Source: Dermacentor variabilis (Eukaryota; Arthropoda; Arachnida; Ixodida; Ixodidae). Taken from it: a stretch of DNA of 64,000 nt. Below are positions 21,181 to 32,257 of the stretch, piece by piece. Below the pieces are notes generated by a model. The model worked only from the letters and a program-made list of their open reading frames with translations. It was not told the DNA's origin and did not search any database. The stretch is from the NCBI RefSeq assembly GCF_050947875.1, contig NC_134568.1, positions 254,067,778 through 254,131,777 on the forward strand. The letters run 5' to 3'. The translations under genes were made by a program, and so were the position numbers. How positions within the stretch are numbered: the stretch's first letter is position 1; each line of letters starts with the position of its first letter.

Positions 21181-21587
21181 GTTGGGCGCCCTTGGCTGTA
21201 GGCACTCACGCAGGACAGAAAGGAAGCACAGTTCACGAAAATCGCAAAAGAAAACAAACGTGAGCGGCGGCAGATCTCTCATAGCGTCGTTTAGTAAAGC
21301 GCAGGACGGAAAGAAACATGCCAGCACGCCGGTCCGGCAGTACGGTCCCCGGTAATGACGTCACTCTCGCCGGTTCTCTCCTCCGGCTGCCTCCTCACCC
21401 GGCGCTCCGGGAAGCGACGGGGGCGTGTCCGCGGGGGGGATTTAGAAAGCGATTTCTGCCCCTTATATTGACAATACAAAGAAAAAATTTTAGAACCGTA
21501 AATTAATAGGTCTATTCTTCCCAGCCCCAGCAATTCATGGAAATTTCAGCTTTTTCCGTTCAGAAGTCCGTTTCAGCTTCCCTTTAA

Positions 21588-21753
21588 GGGTTACGGACTG
21601 GATCCCAAGGGAAGGGAAGCGTAGCAGAGCGCGGCAGAAAGTTAGGTGGGTGGATGAGATTAAGAAGTTTGCAGGGACATGGCCACAATTAGTACATGAC
21701 CGGGGTAGCTGGAGAAGTATGGGAGAGGCCTTTGCCCTGCAATGGGCCCAACC

Positions 21754-21757
<4 letters not shown>
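21588..21757 (+). pseudogene. RTE-like LINE ORF, right part and end
   Basis: Continues the 18642-18966 frame after the transposon: VTDWIPREGKRSR, ARPKVRWVDEIKKFAG and WRSMGEAFALQWAQPG, the standard RTE C-terminus, ending at the start of the GAT-type tail. Confidence 0.8.
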
Positions 21758-21795
<38 letters not shown>

Positions 21796-21811
21796 GTGGT
21801 GATGATGATAT
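21758..21811 (+). repeat. (GAT)n tail of the RTE-like LINE
   Basis: About 17 GAT-type units with GGT variants, directly after the LINE stop region. Short-unit tails are normal for RTE elements. Frames here encode meaningless poly-His, poly-Ser or poly-Ile. Confidence 0.9.
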
Positions 21812-21819
21812 TTTTTCGC

Positions 21820-22889
21820 CATGTTTGAAGCGTCGGCTTTTGTAAAAAAATGTTCTTTTTAAAATTGCGGTATTGGAGTCCATCTCGGGCAGCTTCATCC
21901 GCTTTTTCATTTCCCGAAATACCGGCATGGGGCCAGCTATCCACTGGAACTTGATGCAATGCCCAGCAATCTTAGCCTTGTGGTGAAGAAAGCAATGCCA
22001 AATGCTGCAGGTTGATTATTACAACGCTTGTGCCTTCTCCACATACTTTGTAGGGCTGTTTTTGAATCCGGGAAAATCACCCATGTCTTTGGCGGCTGCT
22101 GTCGAAGTACCTACGTAAGGGCCTCCTTAATACCATGTAGCTCTGCTGAAGTAGGTGATGTCGCTCGCTCAAGACGAAACGAGAATCGTTGCCTTGTAGA
22201 GGGAACAAAAAGTCCGCACGCTGAGCGATGTGGAGTTGTAGAGCCATCTGTGAAAATGTGCATTACGGCTGCGTATTTTTGTGCATATATTCCAAAGCTG
22301 TCTGATAAGTCGCTGCATGAGGCATTTTCTTTTTCGCACTGATTGCAGGGATATATGGCACGATTTCCAGTGGGGACAGTGTCCATGGTGAAATGTTTCG
22401 TGGAATAATTTGTGACGCCTGAGCCGGAATCGAAATAGACATGCTTCCGACGGCCTGTCTAAAGCTAGATGTAGCACGGGTTCCGGAAATATCCTTTAAA
22501 AAGTAGGTCTTCGTATGAATTACGTGTCGGAGGTGAATTCGAAGTGTCTCCTGCGAAGATAGCGCTTCAAGAGGCAGGCATCCAGCTTCTGCTATAGTTC
22601 CTGAGCGGGACGACCCCTTCGGAAGGCCTAGACATACGCGAAGGTAGTTGTTCCGTACTGCCTCAAGTTTTCTCTTGCTTGTAGGAGACATTTTGTGCAG
22701 GATCTGGAGGTAATACCGTAGTGTTCCGTCGACGTAAGCCGTATGAAGGAGCACCATTGATGAAAACCATGGAAATATACCCCCTAGTGTTGGTGGGTAT
22801 ATTTCCATACACCTCCGCGTGAAAGGCATAGCAACGCTTTTGTCGGGGAACCAATTTCAGATTCCAATTCTAAGTCAGGAAGGGTCGAT
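21820..22889 (-). pseudogene. LINE ORF2 3' half: thumb and RNase H
   Basis: Minus-strand frames give a post-RT region (VLLHTAYVDGTLRYYLQIL and KRKLEAVRNNYLRVCLGLPKG, about 22770-22600) and then RNase H pieces HIFTDGSTT (about 22265), SAELHGIKEAL (about 22145-22115) and HAGISGNEKADEAARDG (about 21930-21880). Frame changes and stops separate them. The RT palm that should precede the thumb is absent; the upstream half resumes at 22899. Confidence 0.75.
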
Positions 22890-24343
22890 CGAGGTGGACT
22901 AGGCTGGTGACTTACAATTTGCCGAGAAGGTTGTACGTGCCCCGCGGGAAAGGAGCCTACAGTACTGCTCTGTCACCTCTTTCAGGGATGCGCGCTCATG
23001 TAATGAGAGGCCGATAAAAGGATAAAGCTGTTGCGGCTCTTTGCGAATGCCTCTGACGACTCGCCAGATTTTGCTCAGCGGTTGCCGTATGTCCAGTGTC
23101 CCACAAAAGTCCCTACACCTTTTTCGGTTCAGTTTGGTGAGGTAACGTCGTATATGTCTTTGTGTCCGTCGACAAGCTCTGAGGTCTTCGATATTCTTAG
23201 TACGTATAGGGCCTTCCTTTCGGCACGCCTTCGAATGGCACATAACCTTTCGAATTCCTCGTCGTTAGTAGGCAGATTACAATGCTTACTGGCAGAGCGA
23301 GTACTTTGTTTGAGGCAATGAGCTATCGTCGGTATTAATTCTGCATTCGTAGTCCAGGCTGTGATCCCTTGGTCTACGGCTGCTGTGTAAGCTTCCCAGT
23401 CTACCGACTTCAGTCGCACTTTTCTGGGCGACGTCCGAAAATGAAGCAGAGATTAGGATCGGGTAGGGATCACTACCTCGAGTCTCGCAATCTGTATACC
23501 ATCCGAACATAGGGACAACTTGACTTGATGCGAATGTGATGTCAATGCAGCTAACAGTTTTCAGATTTTTCAAGTACGTTATGTTGCCATGGTTCAAGGG
23601 CTCTATATTGTATTTTGCAAGAAGCTTCGCCATCTTGGCACCCCGAGCACATGTATGTGAACTGCCCCAAATCTCGTTATGTGCGTTAAAATCGCCACAA
23701 ACAATATGTGGAGATTGAGAGCTTGTCAACAAGTTTTCCAATCTTGACACATCGAAAGGTGATCCTCGTTCCAAGTAGAAGCCGATCAGGGTAAACACTT
23801 TAGTTGCAATCACTGTGGTTGCGCAAATATATTCATTCTTGTCATGTGGTGCTACGTCAATCACAGAGGCAGGCACCTCGTTGCAAAATCCAACGAGCAG
23901 TCGGCTAATTCCGTTTTGTCGCCTTGAGTGATGAAAATAATAACCCTTTATGCTAAACTGCTCGTCGATGCGAGACTCGGAAATGACCGTAAAAGGGAAT
24001 CGGTACACTCGCGCAAGATACTTGAAGTCGGCTAACTTCGAGCGCAAGCCGCGAACGTTCCACTGAAATATAGTACACGTGCACTAGTGTTTGTTGGTGG
24101 ACACCACTTGTGAGGCGATTGTTGGCGAAGCCATCGTTGTTACTGCGAAGAATCACGGCGTTGAGCCGTGAAAGAAAACGACACCAGCAGTTCCAAAGCC
24201 AGGATGGCCTCTACCTCAGGGATGCTTTTAAACGATGGACTGGCACGGAGAATAGCCTTGATTGCTGCGAACATCATGGGAACCAGCATACTTGATATCT
24301 CATTTACAGCGCTACCATCTAACAGCTTTTCTCGGTTCTTCAT
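22890..24343 (-). pseudogene. LINE ORF2 5' half: apurinic-type endonuclease and linker
   Basis: The endonuclease begins near 24080 with TIFQWNVRGLRSKLADFK, then VISESRIDEQF, the catalytic-loop motif VCGDFNAHNEIWG (about 23715-23675) and RGSDPYPI (about 23490), where LINE endonucleases have a GSDH-like motif. The linker follows to about 22899 with RRAERKALYVLR and other basic stretches. Upstream (24140-24343) is an open frame that may be the end of ORF1. Frameshifted; its RT domain is deleted between here and 22889. Confidence 0.75.
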
Positions 24344-24439
24344 GTTCTTCTGCTGCGACCTTAGTGATACTTGTTGTGGGCTGGCGGCTATATCACTGTA
24401 AAGAGATTTACGCTTGTTCAGTTGGCCTATTGACTGTAT

Positions 24440-27050
24440 AAGGCTTATACTGCTTTAGTGCTCCTTTTTATAAGCTATTGTCAGACGGTATTCCATAAGA
24501 TTTGTAATTTTCAAAACTTTAAGCTCTTGAAATAAGGAGGCAGATGGGAAATCGTACGGCTTGTTACATATAGCACAAACTGCTTTCTTTTGCAGTACGT
24601 ACAACTTCTTAATGTTTGTTGCAGAAGTCGTATCCCACACAAGACAACAGTAGTTTGAGTGGCTCATGAAACAGGAATTATATATGAACTGTTTAATGAA
24701 ATCGGGGAGAAAGTTCAATGAGTAGATCAAACCAGCAATTTGGGACAGTTTGCCTGCAACGATATCTGTATGATTATTCTAGGTCATGTGTTGGTCAAAG
24801 TGTACACCTAGAGATTTTACAGATTCAGCGCTTCAGTCGTAAGGAAATTAATCCTGAGGTCTTCTCGTAAAGTGGCCTGCATATTTTTAGCCCGAAATAA
24901 AACTCCTTTAGTTTTTTAGGGGTTAATACTTAGGCCATTTTCGACTGACCTCGTATATAATTTTTCCAATACGATATTAGCCTTTGAGACTAAATCAATT
25001 AGGTTTTTATATGAAAGAAATAACGTGGTATCATCAGCATAGATTATAAAATGTGAGTCTCGATCAATGTTCACAAACTAGTTAACATAAATAATAAAAT
25101 GAAGTGGCTCTAAAATGCTGCTCTGTGGAACACAAATATTAATTGAACAAGTTTGAGATGCCTTATTGTTTATTTGTACAAACTGTTTTCTGTGATTTAG
25201 GTAGGATTTAATGAGGTGAAGGGCACTGCCACGAACGCCGTATGTCATTTTAGAAAACAAGAGCTCATGGTTAATAGAATCAAAAGCTTTCGAGAAATCG
25301 ATAAGGACCCCCAGTGTATGAAGACCTTTTTTAATATTGTCTAAGATAAATTCTTTTTGTTCTAGTAGAGCGAGCTGAGTGGATCTATACTTGCGAAAAG
25401 CATACTGCTGGTTCGGTAACAGATTATGTTTGTCCAAAAAAGTTTATTAGCCTCCAAAATATAATCTTTTCTCGACCTTTAAAAATACTGGGAGAAGCAA
25501 CACTGGCGTGGTAATTTGACAACTTGATTCTATCACCCTTTTCAAATATTGCGGTTACTTTCGCCGTCGGCATTTCGCGTGGGAATACTCCTGACGAGAG
25601 GCAGATATTATAAATACGGACTAATGCTGGCGCAATTATGTCCAGGACAAACTTAACAGGTTTGAGTTTAATATTATCAGCGTCACAGGCATGACTGTTA
25701 CTAAGCTCAGAAATAAGTGAAATGACTTCTGATTCAGTTGCAGAGTTAATGAAGATCGAGTCTGGGCAAGTGGTAGTAATAAAGGGGCAGGTGTTGGCAC
25801 TTACGGGTTGATGGGACAAGCAGACAAAATTATTGAAACAATCAGGCAACAAGTCGCCGCTCAGTTCAGCCCCGTCATGCAGGATTCGTAACGCAGTGGT
25901 CGGAGTGGGTACTCGATTCATCAGTAAATTGAGCTGCTGCCATAGCTTTCGACTATTGTTGTTGCATAGCGCGAATGATTTGTAAGAGAAAGCAAGTTTA
26001 GCAGTACGTAAGCCTTTGTTCAGGCAATTACGGAAACAGTGAAATGCTTTAAGATCGGCTAAATCTCGTGACTTAAGGAATTCATTAAATAATCTTCCCT
26101 TCTTTTTAATTTCTTCAAATAAATCCTTCGTAACCCAAGGCTTGCGTATTTTTGAAGGCCCTGCGAGGTGTGAACGAGAAGGGAAATGTTTCAAATAGGC
26201 GGCGATAAATATTTGCAAAAATGTGTTGCAAGCCACTTCAGCTCAAAATGCGGTGTATACAGTACTCCAGCCAACCTGACTTAATTCATTACGAAAGCGG
26301 ACTAGCTTATAATGCGTGATGTTTTGGGACGGAATGTCATTTACAGGTGTTATTTTAGCTTTCCTTTTCAAACGGAAAAATAGGCGTGTGATCGCTAAGG
26401 CTATATGATAGAACACCACAATTAATCTTGTTCAAGCCATAATTAGTGATAAATAGATCAAGGCATGTAGACGTGTCAGGTGCAATTCTAGTGGAAAAAT
26501 TAATGACATTTATACAGCCATTCGACTAAAATAATAGTTCAAAGTTACGAGTCATGCTTGAACGGTCTAACATGTTGATGTTAAAATCTCCACCGAGTAC
26601 AATTTTGTATTGCGATTCAGCAACGTAGTTAAAAAAAAACATTCGAGGAATGCAAAAAAAGAATTGCATATTACCATGATGGGAGCGATATACAACAAAG
26701 TACACGGTGCGATCATGCAAAAACAGACAGGATTTCATATTCATCGGTCACACAAGAAAAATGAGGGTTACATTCTACATTGAAATTTTCGCGCGCAAGC
26801 GTATTCACTCCGCTACCTCGACTTCCCATTCTAGAACGTGTGAAACATTGATAATTCTGCAAACACCAGGGTATGGTATGACGATCATACCAGGTTTCAG
26901 ACAACATAATCACGTGAAATTCAAAGTTCATTTTGCTGAAAAGTACATGAAGTTCACCCTTTTTCTTTTTTGCAGATTGACAGTTTAAATGAATACAGGT
27001 GATGGATCCACCGCGATGGGAGCGAATGAAATCCTGAATGGTCACTGGAA
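24440..27050 (-). pseudogene. CR1-like LINE ORF2: endonuclease and reverse transcriptase
   Basis: In minus-strand order: an endonuclease start (ITCIHLNCQSAKKK, about 27000-26960, then IMLSETWYD), the GGDFNINML loop (about 26590), a degenerate SDHTPI end (about 26390), a linker with KIRKPWVTKDLFEEIKKKG (about 26130), an RT palm with LIDFSKAFDSINHELLF (about 25310-25260) and the C-terminal FMSHSNYCCLVWDTT block (about 24670-24630). The expected FADD-type box falls in a decayed stretch after 25080. Multiple frameshifts; inactive. The family call rests on domain order and the NYC..VW tail seen in CR1/L2-type LINEs. Confidence 0.8.
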
Positions 27051-28018
27051 GCTGGTCTTGGTGAATAAGTGATGCTGTCGTCATAAGGAAAGAGCTATCA
27101 ACTCGGGTTGCGCAAGAAGCTTCGCAAGGTCCGCGGTACACGTAATCAGGCATGCATTCTCTGCCTCTTTCTGTCGCACGAAGACTTTCCCGTTTTGGTC
27201 CCAAGCAAAACTGAACTTATTTGCACGTGACCATTTTTTGTCTGGCTTTCAAGAGTATTCTGTTCTGCGCAGTAAGGCTCTCTGTTATGAAAAGGCCAGG
27301 ATGGGCAGTAGACAGACACTTTCTTTTAGCAAGCCAACAAGCTCGAGTTTCCCGACTCGAAAAACGGATAACACCTGGCGTCCTGTCATTCTTGGACAAA
27401 AGCCTGTGAACCGAAGTGACAGTATGTTCAGTCAGAGAAGCTAATTATAACTTTAATGCGAGAGCGTTGATTCTATCCCTTAGATTTTCATTCTTTTCTT
27501 GTTTAATGACATGAATTTCCAGATTTAGTTTACGATTGTGATATTCAAGGCCATTGACTGCAGAAGACACAGCAAGCAACTCTTTTTTCATGTCTAGCTT
27601 TTCAAGTTTGGTCACTCTGCCCCCGAGAGCTTGATGTCACTGTCATGCCTGGTAATGGCCTGAAGAATAATGTCATACTTGCTAGGTAGCAGCTGTACCG
27701 ATTCCCCTATGTCACAGACAGTTTGCTTCAAGGGCACAAGCTCATCAACTGTCCTGTTAATTTCGATGAGCATGGAAGCTATCGTTTCATTATTTTCCCT
27801 CGGTGCCGAAGTGCTTGCTTTGTTTTTTTCGACATGAAGGGCATCGCCATGACTTCTTATTCTCATCACGCTTCTACTTGAACGTGTTCTCAGAGACGCC
27901 CGAGCAGGCGCCACCAAGATGATAGCAGATTGTGCAGTGCAGTGCATACCAAACAGGGTTCATCTTCATCTAGAACATCATTGCATTTGCTGCAGGCGCG
28001 ATTAACCCTTAGGATTCA
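27051..28018 (-). pseudogene. CR1-like LINE ORF1: zinc finger, coiled coil, conserved C-terminus
   Basis: From near 28018 the minus strand encodes a Cys-rich segment (CSKCNDVLDEDEPCLVC, about 27990-27940), a long heptad-like region with KLEKLDMKKELLAVS (about 27610-27570), and a C-terminal block GVIRFSSRETRACWLAKRK (about 27375-27320) then GLFITESLTAQNRILLKAR (about 27305-27245). This layout fits ORF1 of CR1-type LINEs. Stops and shifts break it. Confidence 0.7.
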
Positions 28019-28159
28019 TGATGCTCGCTTTCGTTCACAAAACTGAAATGATAATTACACACAATATGAGCGAAAATAGGCACCGGGCAAAAGCAAAGGC
28101 AGCAGCAGCAGGAGAAGCAAGAGAGCGAGAATATAAGCAGCTATGTTTGGAAATGTTTC

Positions 28160-28545
28160 ACCAACCTGCAAAAGTGTTGCAGAAACGGCGTCAGTCGGAT
28201 GTGTGCACTCTGATGCTGCTGCTGCCGAATGAGCAGAAGACTGCACAGCACTCCGTATTTATAGCATCAGAGGGCGCCTCAGCGACGTTGCTTGGAAAGC
28301 CAGGCCCGAGGGCGGTATGGCGATCTGCAGTAAGCCAGGAAAGCCAAACGGGGGGGGGGGGGCAGTTTATCACTTGTAGGCTGTAGCGGTGAAATTTACT
28401 GTGACCCGTCCAGCGTATCTTCAGCGCAATTCAGTGGGCATGCGCCAAGCCAAGGCATCGCAGAAGAATTTGCAAAAGTATTGTAGACACGGCGTCAGTC
28501 GGATGCATGCACTCCGCCGGTGCTGCGGCCGAATGAAGGTTTTGA
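28160..28545 (-). promoter_or_regulatory. LINE 5' end with duplicated monomer and TATA/Inr
   Basis: A core of about 75 bp occurs twice in direct orientation (about 28168-28243 and 28472-28540), sharing ACGGCGTCAGTCGGATG and CGAATGA. On the minus strand the proximal copy has CTATAAATAC (T at 28263) and a perfect arthropod initiator TCATTC with its A at 28230, 33 bases downstream, about 210 bases before LINE ORF1. The distal copy keeps TCATTC but only a TATAG-like upstream motif. This fits tandem promoter monomers at a LINE 5' end. Confidence 0.5.
28351..28362 (+). repeat. poly-G tract
   Basis: A run of about 12 G, between the two copies of the LINE 5' monomer. Confidence 0.8.
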
Positions 28546-28827
28546 AGGTACGCTATAGGTTTTGAACTATGAACAAATCCACAGAAACTGCACGGTGTGT
28601 TTGCAATTTTTATACGGGGAATCTATGCGGGAAACCGAGATGGCGGTCTCGGCTGGTCACATTTGTTTCTTAGACAAACTGTAAGCAGTTTCATGTTTCT
28701 ACGAGATACAACAGATCCGTATCTTACGTAATTATTCGGGTAGCTATTGCTATTGATCTGTCTTTCTTATTTCCTTGTCACCTCTCCTCGCATGAGTGGG
28801 GCTGTCTATGGTTATTTAAAAGAAGTA

Positions 28828-29066
28828 AAAACAATAAATTATGGGGTTTTACGTGACAAAACCACAATCTGATTATCAGGCACGCCTCAGTGGGGGACTC
28901 TGGAAATATGGATCATCGGGGTTCTTTGACGTGCACCTAAATCTAAGCACACCGGTGTTTTCGCATTTCGCCCCCATCCAAATGCGGCCGCCGTGGCCGG
29001 GATTTGATCCCGCGACCTCGTGCTCAACAGCCCAGCACCATAGCCAATAAGTAACCGCGGCGGGTT
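28828..29066 (-). repeat. SINE, full-length copy with target duplication
   Basis: Flanked by a perfect 13-bp repeat TTTAAAAGAAGTA (28815-28827 and 29067-29079). The body landmarks are in inverted order as expected for the minus strand, with the B-box side near 29002-29020. Confidence 0.92.
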
Positions 29067-29099
29067 TTTAAAAGAAGTAGTGGGTGCCTCTACTTTCTT

Positions 29100-29667
29100 G
29101 CTGGTACCTTTTTCGTGGGAATATTCAGCACAAGTCAGACGGAAGTTATATGAAGACCTTGCTGACCTTCTTCTACCGGTTCCACTCTACAAAAGCTTAA
29201 AGCACGTTAAATCTCATCAAAATGCATTGGCAAGAGTCAAACGAATGGCTGTACAATCTGTCTCCAAATAATTTTTTCTTCAAGCTTCACACAGGTACAC
29301 TTGAGGTGAAAACATGGATGCAAGAAAGGGTACTATTCGTGCCGGGGGAGCGCACTGCTTCATATGTTGAAAACCTGAAACCATAGAGCACGTCTTCCTG
29401 GATTGCTGGGAAGGCATGTTCTTGTGGGACATTCTTCAAATACCTCTGAAAAAATTTCTGCCTCAAGGTGTCTACGGGATCAGGTATTTACCGGTACATA
29501 AAGGCCAAGACGACATTAGACAGGAACGCCGGAGGGCGGAGGCGTTTTTTTTTTTAATTGAGAGTGAAGAGGAATCTACTCTGCGAGAAGCCGACCAGCG
29601 ACCGGCCGAGACTTGGAAATTATGGGAAGGTAGGCAAAGAAAGCTTCGCTATAATGAGGTCCAATAA
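29100..29667 (+). pseudogene. non-LTR retrotransposon ORF C-terminal fragment
   Basis: Shifted plus-strand frames give PVPLYKSLKH (about 29178-29207) and then KPETIEHVFLDCWEGMFLWD (about 29378-29437), a His/Cys tail found in LINE ORF2 ends, closing with TAA near 29665. Upstream stops show decay. The clade was not determined. Confidence 0.55.
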
Positions 29668-29689
29668 AAGCTGAGGAATTAACGCAGAA

Positions 29690-29993
29690 AGTTGGGCTAG
29701 TTGGTGTTGATGCAGTTGATGTGACATTGCTACTAGCGCGAACAAGACAAATGGATGAAACGGTGGGACAAGACATAGCGCTAGACTTCAACTTACCAGC
29801 TTTATTCAGAAAAAAAAAACACGCATGGAGGCCACTGTATGCTGAAAAAAAATGCACAGACAGACGCATAAACGAATATATGCCACGTTGGAAACAACCA
29901 AATGCGCAACGAAGCCTATAAATGACCCCAACAAGCTATTACGTATAACATTCATAAGGCTTTTCTCAAGGTACAACACTTCTTTTTACGGCC
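29690..29993 (+). mobile_element. Penelope-like repeat, left arm of an inverted pair
   Basis: Starts with GTTGGGCTAGTTGGTGTTGA and contains CGCGAACAAGAC, AGCGCTAGACTTCAACT and CTCAAGGTACAACACTTCTTT. The reverse complement of 30755-31005 carries the same landmarks in the same order. The match stops at 29993 and resumes at 30524, after a LINE insertion. Assignment to Penelope-like elements is from recall of similar termini; no Penelope RT is present here. Confidence 0.5.
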
Positions 29994-30451
29994 TCTCCGT
30001 CATTCGGAAAAGTATGTCATACCCCGCATCTTCACCACTTATGGCAAAAGAACCCGCACCTACTATGTTCCTCATTACTTCAATAAAATACGAACCCTCC
30101 CGAACATTACCGGATTAAAAGACCTTAAGAAGTTCCTTCGACCTTGGTTGAACAATAATATAAAATGAGGCAATTTACTCTTTGTTATGTTCTTAATGTT
30201 TTCATTTCGTGTACGAAAGTGTGCACGGAGGAAAATTTGCTATCATTTGTTCTGTTGGTTCTTGTTTGTTTGCTTCTCCTTACGTCGCACAAGCAGTTGC
30301 TGCGTATTTGGTTGATTTTATTTTCTCTTCTTTTCTACTATGATTTACTCGCTGTTGTTTCATATGCTTAACCTGGCTGCCCAGCTCAGCACACAAGCGG
30401 CAACGCTTATGCAGACTGGAACACGTTGTACGAATTGAAGTGAATAAAATA

Positions 30452-30523
<72 letters not shown>
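29994..30523 (+). mobile_element. LINE 3' end inserted into the inverted repeat, (ATT)n tail
   Basis: An open frame YGKRTRTYYVPHYFNKIR to RPWLNNNIK ends in TGA near 30167, a CR1/L2-like ORF2 C-terminus. A 3' UTR follows with AATAAAAT at about 30443 and an (ATT)n array of about 25 units (30451-30523). Its left edge falls exactly where the inverted repeat loses its match. Confidence 0.7.
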
Positions 30524-30525
<2 letters not shown>

Positions 30526-31005
30526 GTGAGTGCCAGTGATAGAACGCTTACACATCCCTCAGAAGCTTTTTAAATTCAATGCGCCTAAAATATTTCCCTA
30601 TCCTACGGCCTGGCAAACCGTCTGAGCTGCGCACAACACGCAAGTGCTCAGACGGTTCGCCAGGCAGTTGATAGGGAAATATTTGAGTCGCATTGCATGT
30701 GAAGATCTACTGATGAATGTGTAAGCGCTCTATCACTGGGACTCACTGATAAAGAAGTGTTGTACCTTGAGAAGACCCTGGTGAATGCTACGTATGGCTT
30801 ATTGTGGGCGCTTATCGACCTCGTTGAGCATTTGTTTGTCTCCAAAGTGGCAGATTCGATTACGCGTCTGTCTGCGCATTTGTTTGAGTATACGGTGGCT
30901 GGCCTCTTTGCATTTTTTTCGGAATAAAGCTTGTCAGTTGAAGTCTAGCGCTTTGTCCTGTGCCACTCTTTTTTTCCGTTTGTCTTGTTCGCGCTGGTAA
31001 CTACG
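30524..31005. mobile_element. palindromic centre and right arm of the Penelope-like inverted pair
   Basis: Arms at about 30524-30625 and 30645-30752 match each other (AGTGATAGA-CGCTTACACAT, AAATATTTCCCTATC, AACCGTCTGAGC) around a 20-base centre. The right arm then continues to about 31005 as the reverse complement of 29690-29993. Together these form a large hairpin with a LINE tail inside one arm. Confidence 0.65.
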
Positions 31006-32257
31006 TCCGAGCAAAAGTTGAGGAAAGCACGTGTAATCGACGTGGTGTGAACTTGAAAGGAAATGGGAAAAGGTGCTGGAAAATCAGTGTTAGCTGTAGT
31101 ATTTCATAAAAGGGAAAGGTGACGCCCACCTGCAAGCTGTACGCGGACATACAGCAGGCTCGTTGACTTCCTCGTTACGTTGACTGCTTCTTGCGGCAGA
31201 TATACGTTGAGTTTCTCAGAAGCGAAAGCTTGGTGCTCCAGCGAGGTTTCTACAAACTGCAGTCGAACAGGACCCAAAGTTGGCTGAACCCGATTCTTCT
31301 CAAGTGAAAAAGGTGAACCGGCTTCGGAAGATGTCCAAAATTGTTCAAAATAGTGTGCGTACTCGCTCCATTTTTTAACCTGTCAAATTTGTAAAAGGGA
31401 TCAAGGTGAAGCAGTATTTTCTGGGCCCATATTCACTAGAAATGTTGCCATTCGTGTAAGAGCAGGCGCCAGCTAATTCTGATGCTGCACGGATTATTAG
31501 CGAAGGCGGCTGGTCAGTGGCAAACACCTTACTTTGTTTACTGCATGGAAATATTTGGCAGAAAGTTTTCAAGGTTGTCCCTAGGTATCGATCTCACTTT
31601 TCACAAAACGCGTGCGATCACAGCTCTCCATTCAGTAACGACCGCACCCTAATTTTCGCAGTACACGCATGGGGACGGTCCTCTATTTTCCTTACACTGA
31701 AGCTGACGGCAGCGCCGCTGCCTGTTTGTGAGGTCACGTTCTCCAGCTTGCGTGGGGCAAAGTAGAAGGAGATAATCAAAAACACTGACTCCACGCAGGA
31801 TTCGCGTTACAAATGTTATAGAACAAGAACAACTGCAGCGGGAAGAATCGCCGCACCTTTCGATCTGACGGCAGAATGCTTGGCTAGGTTTAAATGTTGA
31901 ATTTATAACTGGCGCGGACCATGAACCGACGCGGACTGTGCGCAGGACGTTTGTTTCCAAAAGGGGTCATCCTATAGCCTGGCGGAGCGCAGCGTATAAT
32001 TCTCATCACCCCGCCCTGAGTATACGACCAAGAAAAGCGCTAGTGATTATTTCGTGCTGTAGCACACTTTTTATCTGCGTATACCTCTTTATTCTTGCGT
32101 ATTAGTAAAGCGCCTCGGACAATAAGCACGTTTGGTTTTCTTGTCCTCATTTTTTTTTAGTCTATTGGCACGTTCTACGCTTGCAAAGCGTGCACTATAG
32201 GTGCGGGCAATATAAAAGTTTGTTTTGTTTTTAGACGAAATAGACCCTCTATCAGCC
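31006..32257. other. intergenic with one MITE-like fragment
   Basis: No gene recognised. At about 31431-31530 a partial copy of the ATTATTAGCGAA family occurs (GGGCCCATATTCACTAG then GGATTATTAGCGAAGGCGG). Confidence 0.45.

Larger units (their letters stand above)
18967..21587. mobile_element. TIR DNA transposon, 2613 bp, TTAA target duplication, carries THAP exon
   Basis: The element proper is 18971-21583, with TTAA at 18967-18970 and 21584-21587. Its ends are a perfect 11-bp inverted repeat, AGGGAAGCTGA on the left and TCAGCTTCCCT on the right, degrading further inside. Removing it together with one TTAA leaves TGGTCATTAAGGGTTACGG, which rejoins the RTE LINE frame without a shift. A TTAA target is typical of piggyBac-type elements; these ends do not resemble the CCCTAGAAAG-type piggyBac terminus I remember, so the superfamily is open. 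No transposase catalytic domain was found; inside are a broken THAP exon (minus) and a PYMFEP frame (plus). Confidence 0.85.

Noticed and set aside
18967..21587. TTAA element as a classic piggyBac
   Set aside because: The TTAA duplication fits, but the ends do not look like the piggyBac termini I know and no transposase is present, so the superfamily is left open.
21660..21959. Poly-His, poly-Ser and poly-Ile proteins across the (GAT)n array
   Set aside because: Translation of a simple repeat next to LINE remnants. The flanking peptide pieces belong to LINE domains.
29690..31005. Hammerhead ribozyme, expected in Penelope-like termini
   Set aside because: I looked for a CTGATGA...GAAA core on both strands. 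CTGATGA occurs near 30705 but no GAAA partner at usable spacing.
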